Below are positions 9,781-20,752 of a DNA stretch of 64,000 nt, piece after piece. Within the stretch, counting starts at the first letter, position 1, and each line of letters begins with the position of its first letter. The notes under the pieces are model-generated. The model was not told the DNA's origin, did not search any database, and saw only the letters and a list, made by a program, of their open reading frames with translations. A program made the position numbers and the translations under genes. Source of the stretch: Platycnemis pennipes (Eukaryota > Arthropoda > Insecta > Odonata > Platycnemididae); contig OW121854.1 in NCBI GenBank assembly GCA_933228895.1, positions 60,058,609-60,122,608 on the forward strand, written 5' to 3'.

Positions 9781-12048
9781 TTACAACGAAAATTGGTGCA
9801 GAGATACTGTCAACCTTCCTGAGCCATAAGTCGTTCCCTGTTTCAGCAGAAAAAATTTCGCCCCTGGAATATAGGCAGGCATGAATAGCGTGACCGCCTG
9901 AAAAACGTCTTTTTACGCTATATTTATACAACCTACAGCAGACTGGTTTTACGTGATGCACACATTCAAAAGGTGTATTCAGAAAGCTTATGAGGTGTTC
10001 TCTATAAGAAAGTACTTTTAAATGGACGTTTTGCAAGAAAAAGTGCATTTAAGTCACTGTAAATATAACTTCCAAAAATCAATTTTTCACAAGTTTAGTC
10101 TAAAATTACACCAAGAAATTATTAAATAAACGGTACCGTTTCTCTCACAATAATAAATATACGTGTCTACTGTGTGAATATATTAAGAAATTTAAAATAC
10201 GAGCATTAATCGCAAAGAAAAAATCATTTGAATTTGAGACATTTCCAAAAAAATGTTTTTTTGAGGCCAAAAAAGTCCATGTGGGACAGGGAGTAAAAAT
10301 AATAAAGCATTGCTTTAAAAAGTACTGATGTTGTTCTTTCAGGTGCTGAAAGAATTGTTCTGTGTTTTTTAGGGGTTAAGGAGATACGGTTGGTGAAAAA
10401 CAGCGCTCAATTTCCACCTGCAATGGGCTTAAAGACACAACGTATTCTAAAAATACTATTTTTAACCTTCATTTTAAGATGTTGGATAGGGTTTAAAAAT
10501 TATAAAAGCATTGCTTTAAAAAGTACTAATGTTGTTCTTTCAGGTGCTGAAAGAATTGCTGTGTTTTTTAGGGGATAAGGAGATATGGTTGGTGAAATAC
10601 ATCGCTCAATTTCCAAATCCAATGGTTTTGAAGACACAACGTATTCTAACAGTACTATTTTTAACCTTCATTTTAATATGTAGGATAGGGTTTAAAAATT
10701 ATAAAAGCATAGCTTTAAAAAGTACTAATGTTGTTCTTTCAGGTGCTGAAAGAGTTGTTCTGTGTTTTTTAGGGGTTAAGGAGATATGGTTGGTGAAAAA
10801 GAGCGCTCAATTTCCACCTGCAATGGGCTTAAAGACACAACGTAAGTAATTGTAATATCATTACATTTTTAGGGGAGAGTTTTACTCATAGTGGTTATAA
10901 AACTATGTGACTACGGGAACAATTTTTCCACTACTAATTTGTTTACCCTTCTCCGTTCCTTCCTCCTAGCCTCCCCGGATAATCGGTATGAACTAAATTA
11001 AAACTGATTAATGAGGCTGAAGATAATATGTGTCTGTTTAGGCCTATTGCCAGTGGAAATTAACGCTGTTTCTCACCAACCATATCTCCTTAACCCCTAA
11101 AAACACAGAACAATTCTTTCAGCACCTGAAAGAACAACATTAGTACTTTTTAAAGCAATGCTTTTATAATTTTTAAACCCTATCCAACATCGTAAAATGA
11201 AGGTTAAAATAGTATTGTTAGAATACGTTGTGTCTTTAAGCCCATTGCAGGTGGAAATTGAGCGCTGTTTTTCACCAACAGTATCTCCTTAACCCCTAAA
11301 AAACACAGAACAATTCTTTCATTTTATAATTTTTAAACCCTATCCAACATCGTAAAATGAAGGTTAAAATAGTATTGTTAGAATACGTTGTGTCTTTAAG
11401 CCCATTGCAGGTGGAAATTGAGCGCTGTTTTTCACCAACAGTATCTCCTTAACCCCTAAAAAACACAGAACAATTCTTTCAGCACCTGAAAGAACAACAT
11501 CAGTACTTTTTAAAGCAATGCTTTATTATTTTTACTCCCTGTCCCATATGGACTTTTTTGGCCTCAAAAAAACATTTTTTTGGAAATGTCTCAAATTCAA
11601 ATGATTTTTTCTTTGCGATTAATGCTCGTATTGTAAACTTCTTAATATATTCACACAGTAGACACGTATATTTATTATTGTGAGAGAAACGGTACCGTTT
11701 ATTTAATTATTTCTTGGTGTAATTTTAGACTAAACTTGTGAAAAATTGATTTTTGGAAGTTACATTTACAGTGACTCAAATGCACTTTTTCTTGCAAAAC
11801 GTCAATTTAAAAGTACTTTCTTATAGAGAACATCTCATAAGCTTTCTGAAGACACCTTTTGAATGTGTGCATCACGTAAAACCAGTCTGCTGTAGGTTGT
11901 ATAAATATATCGTAAAAAGACGTTTTTCAGGCGGTCACGCTATTCATGCCTGCCTATAATCCAGGGACGAAATTTTTTCTGCGTAAACGGGGAACGGCTT
12001 ATGGCTCAGGAAGGTTGACAGTATCTATGCACCAATTTTCGTTAAAAT
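9781..12048. mobile_element. Foldback element with long arms made of ~200-bp tandem units
   Basis: About 1.06 kb at 9781-10845 is repeated in inverted orientation at about 11046-12048, with a 200-bp unique centre. The outer tips match (ACGAAAATTGGTGCA...). The inner part of each arm holds three tandem units of ~200 bp; in the left arm the unit markers AAAGCATTGCTTT fall at 10304, 10505 and 10704. In the right arm the middle unit has lost ~75 bp. Each unit contains the palindrome CTTTCAGGTGCTGAAAG. No transposase is seen and no clear target duplication. Architecture resembles Drosophila FB or Galileo elements; relation to either is unproved. Confidence 0.85.
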
Positions 12049-12099
12049 CTGAGATGGTGAAGCTCGATATTTCTGAAAAATTTGTTGATTTAAAATGGA

Positions 12100-12265
12100 A
12101 TGACTCACCTATCCTAATGGGTGCAAATGACCTTAGCTGTTGGTTGCACACTCACCGGGAGGAAAGGTACCTACAAGAATGGGAATGGAAGGGTAAGGAA
12201 TAAGGGTGGAGGGAGACTCAGTGTCAGCATGTTAGCTTGGCCTTAATGAAAGGCACCATCTTTAT
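12100..12265. mobile_element. SINE fragments: plus tail then minus body
   Basis: ACCTATCCTAATGGGTGCAA and AGCTGTTGGTTGC at 12110-12150 match the CCAA-type SINE tail in plus orientation, probably the severed end of the SINE at 9620. Directly after, AAGGGTGGAGGGAGAC ... GTCAGCATGTTAGC is the common body in minus orientation, without a head. Confidence 0.6.
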
Positions 12266-12274
12266 GTACATTAT

Positions 12275-12345
12275 TGTACCTGACGATGGTGTAATTGCCG
12301 AAACTTGTATTTGATAAATTGTGTGGAAATCACCAAGCATATGCT
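12275..12345 (+). repeat. CTGACGA...GAAAC foldback-family half unit
   Basis: CCTGACGATGGTGTAATTGC then CGAAAC, followed by TGATAAATTGTGTGGAAATC, matches the right arm of the foldback at 55122-55259. Only one arm is present. The core resembles that of a hammerhead ribozyme (CUGANGA, hairpin, GAAA), but helix I does not pair here. Confidence 0.5.
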
Positions 12346-12987
12346 TGTGAAACCTATTGTTTCCAAAATTTTATGCCACAGCACTTCTCTTTTCGCTTTG
12401 CATCTGGTTTTCGATGTGCAAGTGCCACCTACCGATGTAGCTTTGGCAGCGTTATACTTTGACCAAGATAATAGTGCATCCGAGGGTTAAAACTCTAGCT
12501 AATGTAAATAGTCTATCCAAGATAGGAAATTCTATTAATATGTTTTAATTATGTTTAGGAACAGTAGAAAGACTGTCATTTTGTATGATGATATGAACCA
12601 TACTTACTTTCATGTGCACACTATGAAGAGACATTTTACTATTTTAAGTGTCTTAATCTCTAATGATTATCTAATGATTAAAAATATTAACTTTTGTCAC
12701 AATAGGTGATTGTGCTTGTTATATTAATACTAAACGTACATTTAAATTTCACAGTGAGTAAAGATAGAGAATTCTATTGAATTGTGTATTATTAAAAAAA
12801 AAGAGATTATTGAAAGTAAATTTAATTTAAATAATTTAAACAAAACAGATTTATTCATTCCATTTTTCATTCCAAAGTAAAAATTGTGCTTACCAGGTTT
12901 TATTTATTTTTTTAATTTTTTTTTAATGGTTTTTGTTTAAACACCCATTTGTTTTTTTTTGGGTCAGACAAAATAGTAACCACCCCG
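12346..12987. other. AT-rich stretch, nothing recognised
   Basis: Long T and A runs (12900-12960) and no coding, repeat or RNA signal that I can support. Confidence 0.5.
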
Positions 12988-13229
12988 GTAGTCTACCTTG
13001 ATTACTGCTACTGTTATTCATTTTATGTGCCATAGGGTACAATATTTCTCTTCTTTTGTTTCAGGTCAGGGAATGAATGCATGACAATTCTGTGATCCGC
13101 AATTACTTTGTAGTTTGGAAGACAAAAGTTTTATTTTTGACCACAGCCTCTTGTGTTTCATTAAACTTGTCAAATTAGTTGTGGTGTGAGAAAAATATAT
13201 CTGTTATTGAATGTTAAGGGAAATACCCT
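12988..13229 (+). repeat. 242-bp direct repeat, copy 1
   Basis: Identical to 16033-16274, base for base. It contains a good splice-acceptor-like run (ATTTCTCTTCTTTTGTTTCAG, ending at about 13063) and an ATTAAA. It does not begin TG or end CA, and no primer-binding site follows, so it does not look like a normal LTR. The sequence just after it begins TTAA. Confidence 0.9.
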
Positions 13230-16032
13230 TTAATGTAATTTATTCTTTTTTCAATTTAATTTGACACTTTCCCTGCAGGCACGCTCATATTCGTTTATAT
13301 AAACCTTGTATCAACGACAGGGAAAAGGTTGATGCGCTGGCGTTGATTATGAGTTGAGCTCAATGTTATGTATGCCGTTGAGTCTGGGTTGACTGTCATG
13401 AAAATCCTTTTCATATCGCCCGATTTGTGTGGTTTTGAGCGCTCAGTCTTTTGCTAAAAGTTGGTGTTAAGTTATTCGCATAGTGAAGATGTAATAAATG
13501 TTTGTGTGTCAGCGTTATTACCAACATTTTTTTCTGAAATTGATTAAATTTCTCAGAATTAATGGATACATCAAATTGAACGGCATATATACCAATGCTT
13601 GCCTCTATAAAATATAAATATTCTCTACGCAATTTGTCATGTTGATTGCATGTTTCTTGAGTATGCGGAATTCAGGGCTAAAAGAACGATTAATTGTGTT
13701 CGGCCAATCATTCCCGAGGGATATTTATAATTCCGAGATTGGATCCAATTGGATACTCATATCGCGATATAGTATACGCGTATGCTATAGTAAATTCGTA
13801 TACGATAAATAGCAATGTGAATGATGAACGTATTTACTCATTAATTTACTAATTTATTTAAGCATCTCTTTGAGAAATTCGTATGCTTTTATAGTATTTA
13901 TTGTCGAGGATACGGAGGACGGAAGTGAAACAAATTTTTATTAGATAGTCGATCGTCTGCATATTCATAAAACCGCGCATTACACGAGCTGAATGCGTGT
14001 TGGAATATTATAAAATGCAAACGTCAGCATAGGAAAATGAATCCTATAATATTATATACATTAATGCATTCGTTAAAGTGCGTTATTTATAAACTGCAAT
14101 ATAAATATTTACTTTTGGGTCCTTCGTTTCCATGGATGTCCAAGGTTTGCGGCAAGATTGTTGAGTCTATCAATAGGTCCATATTATGGTCATTGATCTT
14201 TATCTTAACTAAAAGATAACAACTAATTATTTTAAAATAGCTGAGAACATTTGTGGAAAAACGCGTGCCGTTTGGAGTGGACATTGAAGACGCATTCATG
14301 AAGTACTTGGATATTGATCAATATCCAAGTTTAAATGGTCTTCGAAGACCATTTAAAGAGTCTTTAACCCTTTAAATTTATTGCTTTCTTGTTTCCGGCA
14401 TTGACGGAAGAGAATTTGTGTATACCTCTTCATGCCGAATTCAAACTTCTTCGGGAAGATTGAAGGTAAGTTCATGCATTTCCTCAGCTTCCCAATCTAT
14501 ATTTTTAGCAGAATAAGTAGCATGCATTTGGAGAAAAATTTGGCATATAATAGGAGTTGTAATAAAAACGACTAATGTACTAGTGCATGAGGGTTACGGG
14601 TGTTACTTAATTAGTTTCTCGGCATATATTACAGCTTCGTAAGAATCCCGAAAGGTAGTTATAAGCCATACAGCTGTGACAAGGACCCAACGGTGGAGGC
14701 TTCTACAAAGGGAGGCGCGGGAACATGTAATCGGCCGTAATAACGTCGGAGAGGAGGATATGAAGTATAATGAGCCAATACTGCCAGTCAAAAGAAGCTT
14801 GGGGGAATGGTTCCGTGTCTCAAAATCAAGGACTGCTGAAGGGAAAAGACGGAAAAGTGGCAACATGAACCAATTGAGGAAGATAACATAGAATACATAA
14901 TTGATTTGTGATACTCCTTATTGCATAAATAAATGTATTACATTGAATAAGTGATTTATTTCATGGAGTTCCCTCTGAAATTCCCTTAGTCTGTATTTCT
15001 AATAAAATAAAAAAATTTAAAATACGGGTATTAAATTACGTATTAGTAAGAAGTTATGCCGCCAGATAGAGCTACTGTCTGCAGTTGGTGGATCTTACTG
15101 CTTGGATCTGCCGGTAGATGACTCTGTTGCTCGTTTAGATCAATGGTTTACATGAAATTGGTTAAATTTGATGCCATGATTTATATAGAGTTTATATGGA
15201 GTTTATATAAAGTTGATATCGACGGTTGTGCACGTTTCCCTGCTGTTGATGTGATTTTTACATGAACGATGTATCAACGGAGGATTATGTGCTTGCTGGG
15301 TTGTCTCACACTCAACACAAATTAATATAGACATTTATCATAATAAATTACCCTCACAATATATCACTTTCACTCTTGGTGTCTTCAGGCTCAATTTTTA
15401 CAGGCCATAGATCACTTCACGAGCCACTTCACTTTTCACTCTCACATAAAATATAACAAGTACCCTCTTAAAAATAAGTACCTACATAATAGTGGGGAGT
15501 GGACCGCTTTATCCCTCTAGTTTATCTGGAGTTCCTAGCTGAGGCGATCCCCGTCTCCTTGGTTAATCCTGGCTTCTCCGCCACCTTCCTTTTCTCTCTT
15601 GTTAGACTTAGTCGCCACTTTCCACTTCACTGTTGTCAGACCATCAGACTAGAAGCTAGACGCCCCTTCACTGTTCTTAGACTATCAGACTCGCCTAGAA
15701 GACCACTTCCCTCTTCTTGGACTATCAGCCTCCCTAGCCGCGCCGTCTCTCTCTTCGTCCCTCTTTATATAGGCACAACCTAATTGTTAACGCTCGGCCA
15801 AAATTAGTCTCCCTCCGTCCTGCCGCGAGTTCAACAATACCTTGCGAGACAATTTCTATTCTTGGGAATGCATCTCCCGAATGACCTGAATCACCAGGCT
15901 CAATGACAAATTGGCCATTGTCGAGGCCGACGCCATATTTCCCTATGTCTCCGTATAAATATTCTGTACAAAAACCAACATGGCGGCTCCCCAACTCCCC
16001 AGCATGCCATGGCTAAAAATTGATACGTTACA
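13230..16032. other. 2.8-kb unexplained segment between the identical repeats
   Basis: No confident coding region. It holds clusters of short palindromes (TATCGCGATA and neighbours at 13764-13800, two large ones at 14306-14357). A sequence starting TTGACACTTTCCCTG near 13260 and the inverted TTAACACTTTCACTG ending near 16295 could be degenerate piggyBac-type ends. A 71-codon frame at 14676-14891 and others on the minus strand are not recognisable. Confidence 0.4.
14306..14357. repeat. Two abutting perfect palindromes, 24 and 28 bp
   Basis: Positions 14306-14329 are a perfect palindrome (half site CTTGGATATTGA), immediately followed by 14330-14357, another perfect palindrome (half site TTTAAATGGTCTTC). 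No loop separates the halves in either one and no base separates the two palindromes. Function unknown. Confidence 0.95.
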
Positions 16033-16274
16033 GTAGTCTACCTTGATTACTGCTACTGTTATTCATTTTATGTGCCATAGGGTACAATATTTCTCTTCTT
16101 TTGTTTCAGGTCAGGGAATGAATGCATGACAATTCTGTGATCCGCAATTACTTTGTAGTTTGGAAGACAAAAGTTTTATTTTTGACCACAGCCTCTTGTG
16201 TTTCATTAAACTTGTCAAATTAGTTGTGGTGTGAGAAAAATATATCTGTTATTGAATGTTAAGGGAAATACCCT
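16033..16274 (+). repeat. 242-bp direct repeat, copy 2
   Basis: Identical to copy 1 at 12988-13229, offset 3045 bp. The flanks differ on both sides: GATACGTTACA before, ACCAGTCAGTGAAAGTGTTAA after. The latter, ending in TTAA, resembles a piggyBac-type terminus. Confidence 0.9.
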
Positions 16275-16454
16275 ACCAGTCAGTGAAAGTGTTAAACTTG
16301 TATTGGATATGTCTCCATTTCTCTTGGTGATGTAGTGTACCACTGCCTGAAGAAACAGGATTCATGCAAATACGTTATTGCACTTTTGAAATATATGCTC
16401 TACTCTCTATATGATGTTAAACCTAGATATGAAAGATAGCATTACCCTTCCCTA

Positions 16455-16775
16455 CGTTACATATATGGTAGCCCTACCCTAAATCTACACTCAACGGAGG
16501 GTAGCCCTACCATTCACCTAAACTCAATGGAGGGTAGCTCTATCCTCCATGGATGGTAGTCCTACCCTTCCTACACCCTTTATGGATGGTTGCTCTACCC
16601 TTCATCTACCCTCCACGGAGGGTAACCCTACCCTTCGTCTACCCTCCATGGATGGAAGGGGCTACCCTCCAATATTCTAAAATACGCTCCGTCTATCCTT
16701 GCTGGAGGGTAGGCGGAAGGTAGCACTACCATCCGACTACCCTCACTGGAGGGTAGGCCTACCCACCATGGAGGA
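16455..16775. repeat. Minisatellite of palindromic CTACCCTCCATGGAGGGTAG-like units
   Basis: Imperfect units built from CTACCCTCCA and its complement TGGAGGGTAG recur through this stretch (GGAGGGTA near 16496, 16531, 16616, 16703 and 16748). Because the unit is itself self-complementary, the array is both tandem and inverted. Spacing varies, at about 35-45 bp where regular. No coding content. Confidence 0.8.
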
Positions 16776-16864
16776 GTTTATTTTTATGAGGGATGTCTAT
16801 ACATCCAATCACGAAAATATTCCACAGTGTTAAGATCTACATATCCTTGTTCTGACCAACTTTT

Positions 16865-17205
16865 CCAATGATGTAGTGGTTAGAGTACTGGCCTCTCACC
16901 GGGAGTGCTCGGGTTCGAATCCCGGCAGTGGACGATATATTCATTGGTAAACCTGCCCCTACTTGAGTGTATGGTGGAGGGCATTCGATTGGACGTTAAG
17001 CCAAGGTCCCCTTGACGCCTTTCGTCAATAGCATGCTAATACCGACTCCGAGCTTCTCTCCACTCTTTCTCCTTACCCTTTCATTTCCATCCTTATACCT
17101 TCCCTCCCGGTCTGAAGCGACTTTAAGTGCGGGTACAAACTTGAAAACACAGACGAGAGCTCCAATGCCAGACAGTAAAGTCTGCCTTTTGGGATGCCTG
17201 ATATA
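16865..17205 (+). mobile_element. tRNA-derived SINE (plus), GTCTGAAG-tail subtype
   Basis: A box GTAGTGGTTAGAGTACTGGC, B box GGGTTCGAATCCC, common body, then a tail with CCCGGTCTGAAGCGACTTTA and GGGTACAAACTTGAAAAC. The same tail is found at 43925-44140 and 46690-47030 but not in the CCAA-tailed copies, so this is a separate subfamily. Confidence 0.85.
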
Positions 17206-18360
17206 GGTATCTATAATTTCGCGGTTCTTAGATTTGAGCGCGCATGGGTATTTGAAGCACTCACATAACAAACAGATTCGCAAAAGAATCACTCACTGGC
17301 TAGGCTGACACGTGGGAAATCGTTGGCAAAATTGATGCACATTGAAAACCATTTGTTGCTCTACTTAGATGCAACTCAGTATATAAAAATAGATAGGTAC
17401 ATGGGATGTTGCCTACCTACATTACTATTGACACTTCGGTAGAATGCAATCACGATGGAAACATCAAAGCGGAGAGGAATAGGTCCAAGTTGATGCAGTT
17501 GAAGGAATTTAATTGGAATTTTAGCTCGTTTGTAACGTTCTTCCAATTGAATAATACATGAAGACTGTGCCCTCTTCCGATTCCCACTTGGGAGCGTCGT
17601 ACGTCTCAACTGAACACAACGCTTATCGTAGTTTTCCAATGTTCCTTCCGAAAATTGGCCAAATCTCATCAACCACGGGGGCCTTGCGCCAGGTCGGGAT
17701 TAGGACCGAAGTTGCACGCGCCGCGCCGTGGCGGTAGGCGGGGCGGAGTAATCATACCCTCGGTGTAACATATGCCAGTCGCTGTCATCTCCATTGAGTT
17801 GATTGGGACGAGGGATCCTTTCATGTCAGTCTCTTTCTTTAAGGGGCCGTGATACATGATTATTTTTTCGCTTTCGAGTGCTGAGATGATGGAGATAGTT
17901 TTTCCGTCGACCGGTAGAGTTACCAGAGTCGGCGCCTACCCAACCAGCCATATTTTTGTTCAGTGTCTCTTCTACGCTTTAATTCTTTGCGCAGAGGTGA
18001 TGAGGCAATAACGACCCTTCCCTCTCAGCCCCTCCGTCCGCGGAGTTTTCGTACCATAGCTGACCACTAGACGCAATGTTGCCATTTCAACACACGATTG
18101 GACCAAACTGTTTGGCAGACTCCACATTATACCATGTGGCAACGTGGAATTCGCGGAAATGCGCTCGCTACGATTTTCTAAGAACCGAGCCGGTCTGGCT
18201 AGCCTGACCCTAGTGGGGTTCGTAGCTGCAGGAGAACGTGTCCGCGGTCCAAGTCATGAATGGACTTCATTTTTCGGGGTAGCCGCGTTGATTGGTTGTT
18301 GTGACAACAGTTTAGCCGTAAGAATTGCAACAAATAGGAGGTGGTCTCAGCTGGTAGCTT
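17206..18360. other. No gene recognised; short GC-rich patch
   Basis: Mixed sequence with a CpG-rich patch at about 17690-17760 (CGCGCCGCGCCGTGG). I found no splice-bounded coding frame. Part of the right end may be the 5' region of the LINE that starts at 18361. Confidence 0.4.
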
Positions 18361-20752
18361 GGCTTGCACGTGTTTATGTCTAAATGTGGTAATTTGAAAG
18401 TAATATACGTTTGTGCCTACTACAGACCACCCCATTCCGATGTACACTCAGTATTAGAACTCGAGAAACAGATCAGGCACATTAATTCTCATACCAACGA
18501 ACGACAGATTATTGAAAGGTGGAGATTTCAATACAACATCGATAGATTGGAAAACATGTAGTCATTAGTCTGGGGGGTAGGGACAAAGAAATCTGCTCGT
18601 CATTTTTTAACCTGTTCGCATAATACGCAGTATATCAAATAGTAAATTTGCATAATAGAAGGGAGAATGTTCTCGATTTACTTGTCTCAAACATCCATGA
18701 AAAAGTCATTAATGTTAAAAATGTCGATGGAATAAGTGACCACAAGGTAGTACACGTTAAATTATCCCTCAATACTGACAAAAATGTAAAATTAAAAAGA
18801 AAGATTTGCCTTTTAAGTAAAGCAGATTTTAACGGATTTAGGCGTGACTTACAGACTTCTTTTGAAAAATTCTAAACATCAGAAAAAATAGTGATACAGA
18901 CATGGAAAGAGTTCCTCCAAATTACACGGTGAGTGAGTATAAGAGTGAGAATAGGGAACCAAGGTGGTCCAACGCGGAGGTTGTAAAAATGTTTAAAACG
19001 ACAACGAGTTATCCACGCGAAACTAAGAAAAATGTAGCTAATAGCGATCTAAAAAATTATCGAACGTTACATATAAAGCAGCCGCAAAAACAGCCCTTAG
19101 AAAAGCGTAAAGTGATTTCAAGAGAAAAGTACTTGGAGAACAACTAGAGGGGAATCCGAAAGCATTTTGATCATATGTTAGGGAAGTACAGTGAACTAAA
19201 ATTTCAACTGTTAATTCCTTGAAAGGGTATAGGGGCGAAATAATTAGATAAGGCTAATTTGTTGAATTATTTTTCCAGAGCGTTTTTAATCAATCTAAGC
19301 GTAGTTTGCTCGAAACCATACCAGACCGATTTCAGCAAATAATGCCCCCGATCGATAAATGTATCTTATAGCGGAATCGTATCCTTACTAAAATACGATA
19401 GCCCGAACAAGTCCTCAGGTCCTGATGAAATTCCTGCTCGTGTGTATAAAGAAATAGCTCTCGAAATGGCACCGTATCTTAAAGTAATATTTAACAAATC
19501 CCTCGAAGAACACGCGGTTCCCAAAGACTGGAAGATAGCAAACGTGATCCCAATTTTTAGAAGTGGCGATAGGGAACATCCATCGAATTATAAACCAATA
19601 TCAATAACGTCACTGTCGTTCAAAATTATACAGCATATGATAGTTACATCAATAAGGGGACACCTCGATAGCCAGGATTTATTGATAACAAATAAGCATG
19701 GGTCCAGAAAGGGACGGTCCTGCGAAAATCAATTAGGTCTTTTTGTTCATGAAATTTTAGTTTCGGAGAAGGTAACGTACAGGTAGACGCAGCGTTTTTA
19801 AATTTAGAAAAGGTTTGATAAGGTAATGTAATTTACTCGCGAAGTTAGCATCATACGGGAGACAGTAATATGGTAGGCTGGATAGGAGATTTCCTACATG
19901 AACGCGTTCAAAGGGTGGTATTAGATGGTGTCACCTCAGGCGAAGTAAAAGTTACATCGGGTGTTCCCCAGCGTGATAGGCCCAATTTCATTTCCTCTCT
20001 CCGTAAATGACTTGAATACAGTAGCTAAAAATAGCAAGCTCCGTCTTTTTGCCGATGATGCAGCAGTCATCATTGGTCATCATTCCTCAGATCGGTTTGA
20101 CGCAGCTCTCCACTGAGTCCTGTCGGCTAATCTCTTCATATTTACGTATTTCTTCTGATGCAGTAGTGTATAAGGAAATAAGAAATTAAGAGGATAGTCA
20201 TTCTTTAGCTAAGGATTTATATGCGATTGATGATTGGTGCGATAGTTGGCAGCTAGAATTAAATTTGAAGATATGCGCGATAAAGAACTTTGGGAAAAAT
20301 AACTTTCCCCAGAAAAATTATTGCATCAAAGAAAAGAAAATATCTAACGTAGAATTTATTAAATACTTAGGCGTCACCAACATTGAAGACATGCTGTGGG
20401 GGAAACACATCAGGGAAATAACTAGTGTAGCAAACCATATATCAGGATTCGTAAAAAGAGTTCTAGGCAAATGCGATGAGAGAGTACTAGAAGCTATTTT
20501 ACACTTGTCAGGCCTCATTTAGAATATGCCGCTAGTATATGGGATCCGTACGAGGAAGGTATGATAAAAGAATTAGAGCGTGTGCAAAGAAGATCCACTA
20601 GATTTGTTAAAGGCCGCTATGATAATTGTATAAGTGTTACGAGTTTAATAGAAGAACTAGGCTGGGAATTACTATCAAAACGCAGGTTGAAATTTAGGTT
20701 AAACCTTTTCAGTAAATTGGAAACCGATTTGTCGAATATTTTAAGTCGATAA
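18361..20752 (+). mobile_element. LINE relic (CR1/jockey-like), endonuclease plus reverse transcriptase
   Basis: Plus-strand pieces appear in the right order for a two-domain LINE: endonuclease GDFNTTSIDW at 18521-18550 and VDGISDHKVVHV near 18725-18760; then RT parts SSGPDEIPARVYKEIAL, VPKDWKIANVIPIFRSGD, SNYKPISITSL, a GVPQ-type block near 19960, LFADDAAV at about 20045-20068 (catalytic aspartates), and the C-terminal RPHLEYAASIWDPYEEG, ERVQRRSTRFVKGRYDN and RLKFRLNLFSKLE. The element ends abruptly after codon TAA at 20750-20752 without the usual 3' UTR. Frameshifts and an 89-bp insertion make it dead. Shares its C-terminal region with the copies at 37850, 42130 and 58755. Confidence 0.85.
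20057..20167 (-). mobile_element. 89-bp LINE-tail fragment inserted in the LINE, with target duplication
   Basis: The catalytic stretch is broken by an insert reading, on the minus strand, ...ATATGAAGAGATTAGCCGAC then the AGAGCTGCGTCAAACC tail seen in the 'craniofacial'-type LINEs. GATGCAGCAGT (20057-20067) before it and GATGCAGTAGT (20157-20167) after it form an 11-bp duplication with one change, so it was a real insertion. Confidence 0.75.

Noticed and set aside
12988..16274. LTR retrotransposon with 242-bp LTRs
   Set aside because: No TG...CA ends, primer-binding site, polypurine tract, target duplication or gag-pol reading between the repeats.
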